Assembly (NCBI GenBank): GCA_900542575.1
Contig: UQOE01000019.1
Span: forward strand, 1 to 45,432
DNA: 45,432 nt
Direction: 5' to 3'
Source of the DNA: an uncultured Oscillospiraceae bacterium
GTDB taxonomy: Bacteria; Bacillota; Clostridia; Oscillospirales; Acutalibacteraceae
Positions within the stretch are counted from its first letter, which is position 1; the number at the start of each line of letters is the position of its first letter. Below the pieces are notes generated by a model, which worked only from the letters and a program-made list of their open reading frames with translations, was not told where the DNA came from and searched no databases. Positions 1 to 7,753 of the stretch are shown one piece after another. Both the position numbers and the translations under genes were made by a program.

Positions 1-81
1 CCAGCCATGGATCTTTTGTTATTCAGTTGTCCAACTTCAATTTACAATCAACCGGGAAATATTTTTTGAAAAAGAGTTCGA

Positions 82-1335
82 TTAACGGCCTCCGAAAGAG
101 TACGGGCTCTGTCCGCTCTCTCCGCCGCCGTACTGGCCGAACGGATTGCTGCTGTCGGAAGAGCTCTCCTGCTGCTGCGGCTCATTGCTCCGGTCTTCCC
201 GCAGCGTAACCGTCACCTGGAATTTGGCAGCTTTGCCTCCGTTTCCGACCCGAACGACGGTCAGCGTCATTTTGTCTCCAGGCTTGGCGTTCTGTACCGC
301 TTTGGAGAGGTCGGTGGATTTTTTCAGGTCTTTGCCGTTGACAGCGGCGATGATGTCCCCGCTCTTTACCTGAGTACCGGCAAAGGCGCTGTCGGAACTG
401 ATTTTAGCTATGACCAGCGAACCAGACGGCAGATTGTTCTTCTTTACAATATTGGCATAGTTCTGTACGTCTTCACAGGCAACGTACTGGATTCCCAGTT
501 TGGCGCGTCCGGAGACATAACCCTTCTTCATGATGCTGTCCACGGAACTCTTTGCGACCGAGATGGGAACGGCAAATCCCATTCCCTCGAAGTCTTCGGA
601 GGCAATTTTCGAAGAGTTGATGCCGATAACCTGACCATAGCTGTTGACCAGAGCGCCGCCGGAGTTGCCGGGGTTGATGGCCGCGTCATGCTGAATGCAC
701 TCCATGGTATAGCCGCTCTCCGAGCTGGAGGTCGGACGGTCAATGGCTGAGATGATACCCGATGTCATGGACCCGTAGAACTGGGTGCCACCCGGGTTTC
801 CGATGGCGTAGACCGGTTCGCCGACCTGGAGTACGGACGAGTCGCCGAATTCGGCCGGGGTCATGCTGGTCGTGCGGATGGAGATGACGCCGATGTCCGT
901 GCGGTTGTCGTAGCCGACTACCGCCGCATCGTAGTTCTTGCCGTCCTCCGTCTGAACGGAGATCGTGGTGCCGGCGGTGTTGATCATATGCGCACAGGTG
1001 ACAATATAGGTCGTGCCCTTCTGTTTATCTACGCTCATGACAACGCCGGAACCCTCGCCGTAGGTCTCGCCGGATGATGTCTTAATAATTACGGCGATGA
1101 CGGAAGGCTTTACCTTTTTGGCAATTTCGACACTGGAGAGCTGTCCGTTTGTGTCCGTCGAGCTGTACGTCTTGGAGTCACCGATTTGAATGGAGTCCTT
1201 GCTGGACGTATTCCCCGGTTCGCTGCTGCGGCGATTCTGGACATAGACAATGCCAAGTGCAATAGCCACGATTAAAACAACCGCGACAATTAAGGCGACA
1301 AAGATACGGCCGCCGCCCGCTTTTTTTTCACTCAT
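82..1335 (-). CDS. htrA: HtrA/DegP-like trypsin-type serine protease with PDZ domain
   Basis: Membrane-anchored HtrA-family protease (417 aa) expected to degrade misfolded proteins at the outer face of the membrane. One N-terminal transmembrane segment (about residues 11-32) is followed by a polar Ser/Thr linker, the trypsin-like domain (about 70-270) and one PDZ domain (about 275-380). The catalytic triad is visible as His116 (TCAH), Asp147 (NRTDIGV) and Ser225 (GNSGGA). The C-terminal 40 residues are Gln/Ser/Gly-rich and probably disordered. AGAGGAAG lies upstream of the ATG. It starts 16 bases after the histidine kinase gene, so it is the third gene of a regulator-kinase-protease operon. 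The gene order resembles CssRS control of HtrA in Bacillus, which suggests envelope-stress control (inference). Confidence 0.95.
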   Translation of the reverse strand: MSEKKAGGGRIFVALIVAVVLIVAIALGIVYVQNRRSSEPGNTSSKDSIQIGDSKTYSSTDTNGQLSSVEIAKKVKPSVIAVIIKTSSGETYGEGSGVVMSVDKQKGTTYIVTCAHMINTAGTTISVQTEDGKNYDAAVVGYDNRTDIGVISIRTTSMTPAEFGDSSVLQVGEPVYAIGNPGGTQFYGSMTSGIISAIDRPTSSSESGYTMECIQHDAAINPGNSGGALVNSYGQVIGINSSKIASEDFEGMGFAVPISVAKSSVDSIMKKGYVSGRAKLGIQYVACEDVQNYANIVKKNNLPSGSLVIAKISSDSAFAGTQVKSGDIIAAVNGKDLKKSTDLSKAVQNAKPGDKMTLTVVRVGNGGKAAKFQVTVTLREDRSNEPQQQESSSDSSNPFGQYGGGESGQSPYSFGGR

Positions 1336-1351
1336 TGAAATGCTTCCTCTC

Positions 1352-2947
1352 TCAGGGGTTTGGATTCGTTTTTTTCGGGAGCCAGAAGGAGAAGGTGGTC
1401 ATTCCGCCTTCTTCACTCTCGACGCGGATGTCACCGCCGTGAAGACGTACGATGTTCTGGGCAAGATTGAGCCCGAGTCCGACGCCTTTGACGTGTTCGC
1501 TGCGGGACTGATCTACTTTGTAGAACCGCTCAAAAATGCGCTTGCACTCTTTTTCCGAGAGTCCCTTTCCGGAATTGGAGATGTGCACAATGGCCCGTCC
1601 GGGATAGTTTTCAATGGCAACACGGATAACACCGCCCGGATTGGTAAATTTTACCGCATTGTCAAACAGGTTGTAGCAGACCTGGAACAGAAGCTCCTCG
1701 TCCGCCATAACAACGGCCTGCGGCATTGTTTCGAAGCCCTCAATTTGGTAGCCAGCCTCCTCTATGGCATCTTCGAAACTCAAAAGCGCATTGAACAGAA
1801 GCGAGCGGAGGTCGGTCTCCGAATAATGGAGCTCCTCTTCTCCCGCCTCAATTTTTGACAGCGTTAACATAGTAACCACAAGGTGGGCCAGTCGTTTGAC
1901 TTCTTTACTAACAATTTGTAAATAATGCCGTTCTTTCTCTTTTGGAATCGTGCCATCCAGAATTCCGTCTACGAACCCCGCGATAGAGGTCATCGGCGTC
2001 TTCAGTTCGTGAGAGACATTGGCGACAAAGCTCTGTCTGGATTCGTCCAGAATGGCAAGTGAGTCCGCCATGTGATTGAGGGAGGCTGCAAGGTCCTGCA
2101 GCTCATCGTTGCCCTCAATTTGAATGCGCTCGGAGAAATCTCCTTTTGCATACTGTTTGGTCAGCCGGGACATTTCCTGCAGAGGTTTCGTCAGGCTGTA
2201 CGCAAACAGGTAGGCAAGCGCAAAGGTCAGCAGAAAAGAGATGACCGCTGCCGCAAGGAACAGTTTAAAGATCTGTACAATAAACGGCTGCAGACCGGAC
2301 TGCAGTCTGGAAATGCCGTAGATATTGCCGATGATCTGTCCGTCTACCACAATGGGTGTTCCCACGACAATGCAGTTGTCGGTTGTCCCGTTCTTCGTGC
2401 CCGGAATGTGAAGTTTGGTAATGGTACTGTAGCCCTTCGGAGAAGTGCGGGCGACAATATACGGCGGCATAAAGTAGGAATTATGTACTTTGCAGTAGAA
2501 ACTGCTGGGAGAAGCAGAGCCAAAGTCCCCCACCATGTCTTTACAGAGAATGACATGGCTGCCTTCGTCCGTTACAAAGATATCTGCATCAATGGAGTCC
2601 GAGACTACATTCAGCATACTGCCGACAATATAGGAGTCCTGGGCGTTGGCGGTGCCCTCCCGGTCCGCCTCCAGTACGCTCTCCACTTTGTTCGCAACGC
2701 GGTTAACATTTTTCTGCAGCGTCTGAATGCGGTCGCCGTGCCAGAAATTAATGAGGAACATGGAGAAAATGATGAGCAGGATGAGCATGCTCACCATGAC
2801 CGCCGTGAGTGAATACCGCAGATAGCGCCGAAAGAGCGTGGTTCTGCGCGTTGGGTTCCGGGCAGCTGTTTTCGAGCCGGCAGAGGCACCGGACTCTTTT
2901 TTTTCTGTCGGCTGCTTTTTTTCCCTCGTGGTCTTCTCTTTTTCCAT
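1352..2947 (-). CDS. Membrane sensor histidine kinase (HAMP-HisKA-HATPase)
   Basis: Sensor kinase of 531 aa that should autophosphorylate and pass the phosphate to the response regulator encoded just upstream. A Lys/Glu-rich cytoplasmic N-terminus (1-45) is unusually long. TM1 is at about 47-69, an extracellular sensor domain of about 155 residues follows, and TM2 is at about 225-250. Then come HAMP (about 250-300), the dimerisation/phosphoacceptor helix with His313 in VSHELKTP, and the ATPase domain with its N box (NLFDNAVKF, about 426-434) and G boxes (GKGLSE, GVGLGLN). Its start codon overlaps the regulator's stop codon as TAATG, implying translational coupling. The sensed signal cannot be read from sequence. 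Confidence 0.95.
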   Translation of the reverse strand: MEKEKTTREKKQPTEKKESGASAGSKTAARNPTRRTTLFRRYLRYSLTAVMVSMLILLIIFSMFLINFWHGDRIQTLQKNVNRVANKVESVLEADREGTANAQDSYIVGSMLNVVSDSIDADIFVTDEGSHVILCKDMVGDFGSASPSSFYCKVHNSYFMPPYIVARTSPKGYSTITKLHIPGTKNGTTDNCIVVGTPIVVDGQIIGNIYGISRLQSGLQPFIVQIFKLFLAAAVISFLLTFALAYLFAYSLTKPLQEMSRLTKQYAKGDFSERIQIEGNDELQDLAASLNHMADSLAILDESRQSFVANVSHELKTPMTSIAGFVDGILDGTIPKEKERHYLQIVSKEVKRLAHLVVTMLTLSKIEAGEEELHYSETDLRSLLFNALLSFEDAIEEAGYQIEGFETMPQAVVMADEELLFQVCYNLFDNAVKFTNPGGVIRVAIENYPGRAIVHISNSGKGLSEKECKRIFERFYKVDQSRSEHVKGVGLGLNLAQNIVRLHGGDIRVESEEGGMTTFSFWLPKKTNPNP

Positions 2948-3636
2948 TATTCTTTCGTCTCAAATTTATAGCCGACGCCCCAGACCGTCTTCAGGGACCA
3001 TTTGTCGGAGACGCCCTCCAGCTTTTCACGAAGCCGTTTTACATGGACGTCGACGGTACGTGAGTCACCGTAATAGTCGAAGCCCCAGACCTCATCCAGC
3101 AGCTGGTCCCGGGTAAAGACCCGGTTGGGGTTGCTGGCGAGATGATAGATGAGCTCCAGCTCTTTCGGAGGCGTATTGACGACCTTGCCGTCCACTTTCA
3201 TTTCATAGTTTGTCAGATTGATAACCAGTTTGTCATACTCGACGACTTTCACCTCGTTCTGCGGGGTTGTATTCGTCCGGCGAAGAACCGCCTTAATGCG
3301 CGCCATGACCTCTTTGGTCTCAAACGGCTTGACAATATAGTCATCTGCGCCGAGTTCCAGGCCAAGCACCTTGTCGAACGTCTCACCTTTTGCCGTCACC
3401 ATAATAATGGGAGTGTCTGAAGTTTTGCGGATTTCCCGGCAGACCTGCCAGCCGTCCATTTTGGGGAGCATGATGTCCAGCAGAATGATGTCCGGCTTAA
3501 AGCTCTGAAAGGTCTCCAGCGCTTCTTCCCCGTCATGGGCAAGAGCTACCGTGTAGCCATCATTTTCCATATAGAGCTGGAGCAGTTCGCAGATATTTTT
3601 ATCGTCGTCTACAACAAGAATTTTTCCGTTGCTCAC
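2947..3636 (-). CDS. OmpR/PhoB-family response regulator
   Basis: DNA-binding response regulator of 229 aa. The receiver domain (about 4-120) has the acidic pair at residues 10-12, phosphoacceptor Asp54 (LLDIMLP), Thr81 and Lys103 (VKPF). The C-terminal winged-helix domain (about 130-228) shows the OmpR-type pattern PPKELELIYHLA and RTVDVHVKRLREKL. Translation starts at GTG (GTG AGC AAC) after an AAGGAGGT ribosome binding site. It is the first gene of the operon with the kinase and HtrA. Direct repeats around its promoter (3683-3734) are candidate autoregulatory sites. Confidence 0.95.
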   Translation of the reverse strand: MSNGKILVVDDDKNICELLQLYMENDGYTVALAHDGEEALETFQSFKPDIILLDIMLPKMDGWQVCREIRKTSDTPIIMVTAKGETFDKVLGLELGADDYIVKPFETKEVMARIKAVLRRTNTTPQNEVKVVEYDKLVINLTNYEMKVDGKVVNTPPKELELIYHLASNPNRVFTRDQLLDEVWGFDYYGDSRTVDVHVKRLREKLEGVSDKWSLKTVWGVGYKFETKE

Positions 3637-3682
3637 AGATAGACCTCCTTAAAGTTTCTCTGCCCGAATTGCGAAACCGGGC

Positions 3683-3734
3683 TGTTCATATTTGAAAAAA
3701 TTATAGCATACCTAAAAATGGGTTGTTCATATTT
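3683..3734 (-). promoter_or_regulatory. Promoter of the regulator-kinase-htrA operon with two direct repeats
   Basis: On the minus strand a TATAAT -10 box (3700-3705) lies 17 bases from a poor -35 (GAACAA, 3723-3728). The plus-strand sequence TGTTCATATTT occurs twice in the same orientation, at 3683-3693 and 3724-3734, 41 bases apart. One copy overlaps the -35 and the other sits at the expected transcription start. Four helical turns of spacing and a weak -35 suggest binding by the operon's own OmpR-type regulator; this is inference. Confidence 0.6.
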
Positions 3735-3846
3735 TTCAAACTCACGAAAAAAGTTTAAAGAACCGCCATATTTTACCGTGTTCGAAGAGTTGGCTGACCG
3801 CTGCTGAGCAAAATTCTCGCGAACTGCATAATATTATTCTGCAATA

Positions 3847-3875
3847 TTGTTAATAATTGGCAGGTTCTGTAAAAT
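3847..3875 (+). promoter_or_regulatory. Predicted sigma-A promoter for the YD-like membrane protein
   Basis: TTGTTA (3847-3852) and TAAAAT (3870-3875) are separated by 17 bases. They lie about 45 bases upstream of the start codon at 3919, in the AT-rich gap between divergent genes. Confidence 0.5.
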
Positions 3876-3918
3876 AAAGATTAATATACGTAAAACTACG
3901 GAGAAGGGGGGCAATAGC

Positions 3919-4791
3919 ATGAAAGACCGAGACCACCGGTTCCGTCTGCTCGTGTGGATTATTGTCGCCGCTATTGTTCTAATTGTCACGCTGCTGATTC
4001 TGATGCTTACCGGAGTATTCTCGCGAAGGGCAGACGTCAGGGAAGACAGCCGTTCAGTGAAACTGCCGCGCGCCGTCTCTGTCCCTGCCAGGATGGTCAG
4101 CGAAAATACAAAAAAGGCGGTCCGCTATAACTATGACCTGGAAAACGGCACGCTGACGATTGGCACGTCCGGCACTGCAGAGGCAGCTTATGGCTACCCG
4201 TATTTCAACACAGCCGACCCGGTCATCCAGAGCATCTGCCAGGCGGCCTTTAACGTGTTTGACTTTTCGCCGGCCATTCTCTTTTCCTGCCAGCCTATTG
4301 TGAAAACCGGAGCGGTTGACCAGGTCATCTACCAGGAAAACGGTACCGAAACGGATTATCTTTTTACCACAGACACTACCGGGAAAATAACGAAATGCCA
4401 GATTGACCAGAACGGCAGCACTTACTCCCTCCTGTACGACTATGACGCAGACGGCCGCCTGTTGAAGGCCGCGGACAGCGATGGGCAGTATGAATTCGAC
4501 ATCTGCTACCAGGGGGATCGCATTCAGAAATTCACGATTCTCAACCGGAGCCATGCCATTCCGGCCTCCTGCCGTTTTGATGGGCGGGGCAGGCTGATTC
4601 AGATGAATTACACCGGGCTGAGAACCGGAAAGCCGATTTCCGTTCATTATACCTATAATAATAACGGGCTTCTGTCAAAAAAAGTGCTGAAAGGACAGGA
4701 GACCGTTTTTCACTACAACCGCAGAAATGAGATAACCTCTTTCTCAATTGGAAAGAGCAAATTCACCGTCTCCTACCAGACGCTTCGCTGA
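3919..4791 (+). CDS. Membrane-anchored YD/RHS-repeat-like protein, paralogue 1
   Basis: Protein of 290 aa of unknown function. The chosen ATG follows AGAAGGGGGG; an upstream ATG at 3847 has no ribosome binding site. A short basic N-terminus precedes one transmembrane helix (about residues 9-33), so the rest is probably extracellular. The C-terminal half carries short repeated beta-strand motifs of the YD/RHS type, such as LLYDYDADGRLLKA, SCRFDGRGRLIQMNY and HYTYNNNGLLSKK. The same plan, with a similar middle domain, is found in the protein at 7754-8629. Such repeats usually form extended beta structures that bind sugar or shield a cargo, but no toxin domain is present here. Function is not assignable. 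Confidence 0.75.
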   Translation: MKDRDHRFRLLVWIIVAAIVLIVTLLILMLTGVFSRRADVREDSRSVKLPRAVSVPARMVSENTKKAVRYNYDLENGTLTIGTSGTAEAAYGYPYFNTADPVIQSICQAAFNVFDFSPAILFSCQPIVKTGAVDQVIYQENGTETDYLFTTDTTGKITKCQIDQNGSTYSLLYDYDADGRLLKAADSDGQYEFDICYQGDRIQKFTILNRSHAIPASCRFDGRGRLIQMNYTGLRTGKPISVHYTYNNNGLLSKKVLKGQETVFHYNRRNEITSFSIGKSKFTVSYQTLR

Positions 4792-4812
4792 AGACAGCAA
4801 TATAAGAGATGG

Positions 4813-4855
4813 AATGGCCGTATTTGCAGATGCAAAGTACGGCCATTTTTCTTTT
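4813..4855 (+). terminator. Rho-independent terminator after the YD-like gene
   Basis: A 10-base stem, AATGGCCGTA pairing with TACGGCCATT, has a 15-base loop and is followed by TTTTCTTTT. It lies between the convergent genes ending at 4791 and 4861 and may serve both. Confidence 0.8.
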
Positions 4856-4860
4856 CGGTA

Positions 4861-5571
4861 TCAGCCAAGAGGCTGCAGCTTGGAGGCGTAGTCGATGGAT
4901 TCGTAATTGAGACAGGTCTGCACAAGAAGCGCGCGAAACAGGTCGTCGACCTGATATTGTTTTACCATGAGTGCGACGGAGAGCCGCCCTGTCTCCGCGT
5001 CTCGGAAACAGTAGGACTGTTTTTCCAGAGAAGCAGCCAGTTCAGAGGCCGCCTGCCGACGCTCTTCCATTGCGTTCCAGGACTCTGCCGCTCCAAGACT
5101 TTCCTCTGGGTCAATGGTCGACAGAAATGCGTCCAGTTCCTCGACGCTGTTCTGCAGAGCATGGAGTACCTGGGCGTACTGTTCTTTAAAAAGAGGATAG
5201 CAGCTGTACCCGCCGGCGTCCGGGAGGAGCGGTGCCTTTTCCGGAAGATCTGGGTCCTCGGAGCCCTGTTCCGGACTCAGCATGGAAACGAGGGTATAGA
5301 ATAGAGCAGACTGCATGTCATCGGAGAGTGTCAGGATGACATAATCGTCGTCCCGACAGGCTCGGGAGACCAGATTGGACTGCGTACTGCGCAGGTCCAT
5401 GGCATGTTCCCGAAACTGTTTCTTCTCGTCCGGGCTGTCCGTTGCGTCGCTGGTCGTACTGAAAAACTCAGCACAGCCGTTTAAGAAGCTCATCAGTTCA
5501 TTGAAGAAGCCGAGGTCCATATGGTGGGTATACCAGTCCCGCATAATATCGTCGGAAGACATGGTCTGCAT
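4861..5571 (-). CDS. Conserved-looking helical protein of unknown function
   Basis: Soluble 236-aa protein that I do not recognise. It has no signal peptide or membrane segment. The composition is acidic and mostly helical, with Leu-spaced segments at about 15-40, 130-160 and 165-195 that could form a helical bundle. ATG 5571 follows AAGGAGTGAG at good spacing, and base composition matches its neighbours, so it is probably a real gene. It is convergent with the YD-like gene and divergent from the ABC-F leader. No function is proposed. Confidence 0.7.
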   Translation of the reverse strand: MQTMSSDDIMRDWYTHHMDLGFFNELMSFLNGCAEFFSTTSDATDSPDEKKQFREHAMDLRSTQSNLVSRACRDDDYVILTLSDDMQSALFYTLVSMLSPEQGSEDPDLPEKAPLLPDAGGYSCYPLFKEQYAQVLHALQNSVEELDAFLSTIDPEESLGAAESWNAMEERRQAASELAASLEKQSYCFRDAETGRLSVALMVKQYQVDDLFRALLVQTCLNYESIDYASKLQPLG

Positions 5572-5647
5572 AGCAGCTCACTCCTTTTTCGTTTATTCCC
5601 GAAGAATTGTTGCAGGTTCTATTTTACTCGAAAAAAGCTGGAATTCC

Positions 5648-5676
5648 TAGACAGTCCCGTGGAAATCTGATATAGT
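5648..5676 (+). promoter_or_regulatory. Promoter of the ABC-F leader transcript
   Basis: TAGACA (5648-5653) and TATAGT (5671-5676) are separated by exactly 17 bases. The predicted start near 5683 gives a leader of about 180 nt before the ABC-F coding region. Confidence 0.75.
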
Positions 5677-5706
5677 AGCCGCATTACACAGAAGAGGAGT
5701 GTTAGG

Positions 5707-5730
5707 ATGATTTTTGTCCTTTGCAGCTGA
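5707..5730 (+). CDS. Seven-residue leader peptide of the ABC-F attenuator
   Basis: A tiny reading frame, MIFVLCS then TGA, starts at an ATG with a strong GAGGAG ribosome binding site (5694-5699) 7 bases upstream. It lies between the leader promoter and two hairpins ahead of the ABC-F gene. Known ABC-F resistance genes of Gram-positive bacteria are often induced when an antibiotic stalls a ribosome on a short upstream ORF and so changes leader folding. The peptide's function is inferred from position and ribosome binding site only. Confidence 0.6.
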   Translation: MIFVLCS

Positions 5731-5774
5731 CAGAAATATGTTTTTTGCAGGGACAGTCCTAATAATCTGACTCC

Positions 5775-5846
5775 GGCGCAGAGCCTTCTGCGCCCTAAAT
5801 GAGGTATCTTCAGAGCCGTGGGAATGTCTTCCTGCGGCTTTTTTTT
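5775..5846 (+). promoter_or_regulatory. Transcription attenuator of the ABC-F gene
   Basis: Two hairpins follow the leader peptide. The first (5775-5794) is a perfect 8-base stem, GGCGCAGA/TCTGCGCC, with a 4-base loop. The second (5815-5838) pairs GCCGTGGGAA with TTCCTGCGGC and runs straight into eight T residues (5839-5846), a textbook intrinsic terminator. The T run touches the GGAGG of the downstream gene (5847-5851). A terminator located between promoter and ribosome binding site, behind a leader peptide, is the arrangement expected for antibiotic-induced antitermination. Confidence 0.75.
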
Positions 5847-5863
5847 GGAGGAAATACCTTAAA

Positions 5864-7387
5864 ATAAAAGATCTTTCTTTCACCTACCCCGGTTCGGCAG
5901 AGCCGGTATTTGACCATGTATCATTTCAGCTGGACACAGACTGGAAAACCGGGCTGGTCGGCCGAAACGGCAGAGGAAAAACCACACTGCTTCAGCTGCT
6001 GATGGGAAACGGAGCCTATTCAGGGACGATTGTATCTTCCGTCCCCTGTACCTACTTCCCCTATGCGGTTCCGGACACGGCTCTCCTGACCGGAGAAATT
6101 CTGCAGACAGTCTGTCCGCAGGCTGAGGAGTGGGAGTTTCTGCGTGAATTCCCAGAGCTGGAAATAGAGCCGGAATTCCTCTGGCGCCCGTTTTTTACGC
6201 TTTCCCATGGGGAGCAGACCAAGGTTCTGCTGGCCGCCCTTATGCTCCGGCAGGACCAGTTTCTGCTGATTGACGAACCGACCAACCACCTGGACACAGA
6301 GGGACGCCGGTTAACAGCAGAATACCTGCGCCGACGCCATGGTTTCCTGCTGGTCTCCCACGACCGGCAGTTTCTGGACAGCTGTACAGACCATACCATT
6401 GCTTTGGCCCGCAGCCAGATTGAAGTGGTCAACTGCAGTTTTTCTGCCTACTGGCAGAATTTCAACCGGCGGCAGAATTTTGAACAGTCCCAGAACGAGA
6501 AGCTGAACAAGGAGACTGCCAGGCTGGAACAATCCGCCCGCGACCGCGCCGTCTGGTCCGGCAGAACAGAGAAAGAGAAACGAGGTGCCGCTGACAAAGG
6601 CTTTGTTGGACACAAGTCTGCAAAAATGATGCGGCGCTCCAAAAGTCTGGAAACCCGTCAGCAGAATGCCGCCGCAAAGAAGCGGGCACTTCTGAAAGAT
6701 GTAGAGAAAGCAGAACCTCTGAAGCTGCAGACCGAGCCCTTTCATGCAGACAGACTGGCGCTGTTTCTGGATGTCACAGTTTTTCGCAATGGCCAGCCGG
6801 TCTGCGGACCGCTGAATTTTGAGGTACACCAAAACAGCCGAATTGTTCTGGAAGGGCGCAATGGCAGCGGGAAGTCCACCATTCTTCACCTGTTTCTGCA
6901 GGAAGCCGGGATAGAGACACGCGACCCGCAGTTAACTCATACCGGCACTCTGTGGACTGCAAGAGGGCTGAAGATTTCTGTCGTTCCGCAGGAAACAGGT
7001 GCGCTCAGGGGTACTCTGAAAGAATTTGCCGCGCAGAGCGGTCTTTCCCTGACCCTGCTGCTCAGTGTACTGCGGAAAATGGACTTTTCCCGTTCCCTGT
7101 TTGAACAGCCGATGGAGTCCTATTCCGAGGAACAGAAAAAGAAAGTGCTGCTTGCCAAAAGCATCTGTCAGCCGACAAACCTGTACCTCTGGGACGAACC
7201 GCTGAACTATATTGACATTTATACCCGAATGCAATTGGAAAGACTGATTCAGGAATACGACCCCTCCATGCTCTTTGTAGAGCATGACCTGGCATTTCAG
7301 AGAGCAGTGGCAAACGAGGTTCAGGCTGCCAGATTGGGGTTGGAGCCGTCTTCTTCCGTTTCCCACGGAACCGGCTCCCAGAGATAG
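5864..7387 (+). CDS. ABC-F ribosomal protection ATPase, Lsa-like, with no AUG start
   Basis: Twin-ATPase ABC-F protein of the antibiotic-resistance type, which acts on the ribosome to dislodge lincosamide, streptogramin A or pleuromutilin drugs in known Lsa members. The first ABC domain has Walker A GRNGRGKT (5960-5983), signature LSHGEQ and Walker B LLIDEPTNHLD. A charged Lys/Arg/Gln linker follows. The second domain has GRNGSGKST, signature SYSEEQ and Walker B LWDEPLNYID, a spelling typical of Lsa relatives. The first in-frame ATG (6002) would remove Walker A. The frame is open upstream to 5771 without ATG, GTG or TTG; GGAGG lies at 5847-5851. The given start (ATA, 5864) is a guess. The last 66 bases overlap the convergent gene at 7321-7524, so the C-terminal tail is atypical. 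Confidence 0.85.
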   Translation: MKDLSFTYPGSAEPVFDHVSFQLDTDWKTGLVGRNGRGKTTLLQLLMGNGAYSGTIVSSVPCTYFPYAVPDTALLTGEILQTVCPQAEEWEFLREFPELEIEPEFLWRPFFTLSHGEQTKVLLAALMLRQDQFLLIDEPTNHLDTEGRRLTAEYLRRRHGFLLVSHDRQFLDSCTDHTIALARSQIEVVNCSFSAYWQNFNRRQNFEQSQNEKLNKETARLEQSARDRAVWSGRTEKEKRGAADKGFVGHKSAKMMRRSKSLETRQQNAAAKKRALLKDVEKAEPLKLQTEPFHADRLALFLDVTVFRNGQPVCGPLNFEVHQNSRIVLEGRNGSGKSTILHLFLQEAGIETRDPQLTHTGTLWTARGLKISVVPQETGALRGTLKEFAAQSGLSLTLLLSVLRKMDFSRSLFEQPMESYSEEQKKKVLLAKSICQPTNLYLWDEPLNYIDIYTRMQLERLIQEYDPSMLFVEHDLAFQRAVANEVQAARLGLEPSSSVSHGTGSQR

Positions 7388-7524
7388 CCATACTCAGCGG
7401 CATACTCCCACGCCTCGTCCGGGCTGTCAAATGCGCTGCCGTCTACCCAATAAAAATTTCCGTCAAAAGACACGCGTTCGCCGGGCGCCATATGATAGGT
7501 ATATGTATAGGTTTCATTTCGCAT
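7321..7524 (-). CDS. Small acidic aromatic protein, unknown
   Basis: Protein of 67 aa with no signal or membrane segment. It is rich in Tyr, Trp, Glu and Asp, with motifs such as FYWVDGSAFDSPDEAWEYA. ATG follows AAAGGAG at suitable spacing, which supports translation. Its 3' end overlaps the 3' end of the convergent ABC-F gene by 67 bases. The function is not recognised. An alternative is that the last 20 codons of the ABC-F frame are the run-through and this gene is the conserved one. Confidence 0.6.
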   Translation of the reverse strand: MRNETYTYTYHMAPGERVSFDGNFYWVDGSAFDSPDEAWEYAAEYGYLWEPVPWETEEDGSNPNLAA

Positions 7525-7753
7525 TACAACCGCTCCTTTCCGTAAGCTGTTTTTTACTGTACCTTCAGTTTATTCAGAACATTCGTTCTTGTCAATTCAA
7601 ATAGGTACCATTTAGCGTACACATAATGGGGTTTTCCTCAATTCTTCCATAGCTGTACCAATAATCAGACAATATCGACTGCATCTGGCGCCCAAATTAG
7701 GCTTTTTACCGGAATCTATGGTAAAATATTGCTAGTAGATAAAGGAGACTGTT

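Noticed and set aside
5677..5683. AGCCGCA at the start of the ABC-F leader as antiterminator strand pairing with TGCGGCT
   Set aside because: It lies at or before the predicted transcription start, so it is probably not in the RNA.
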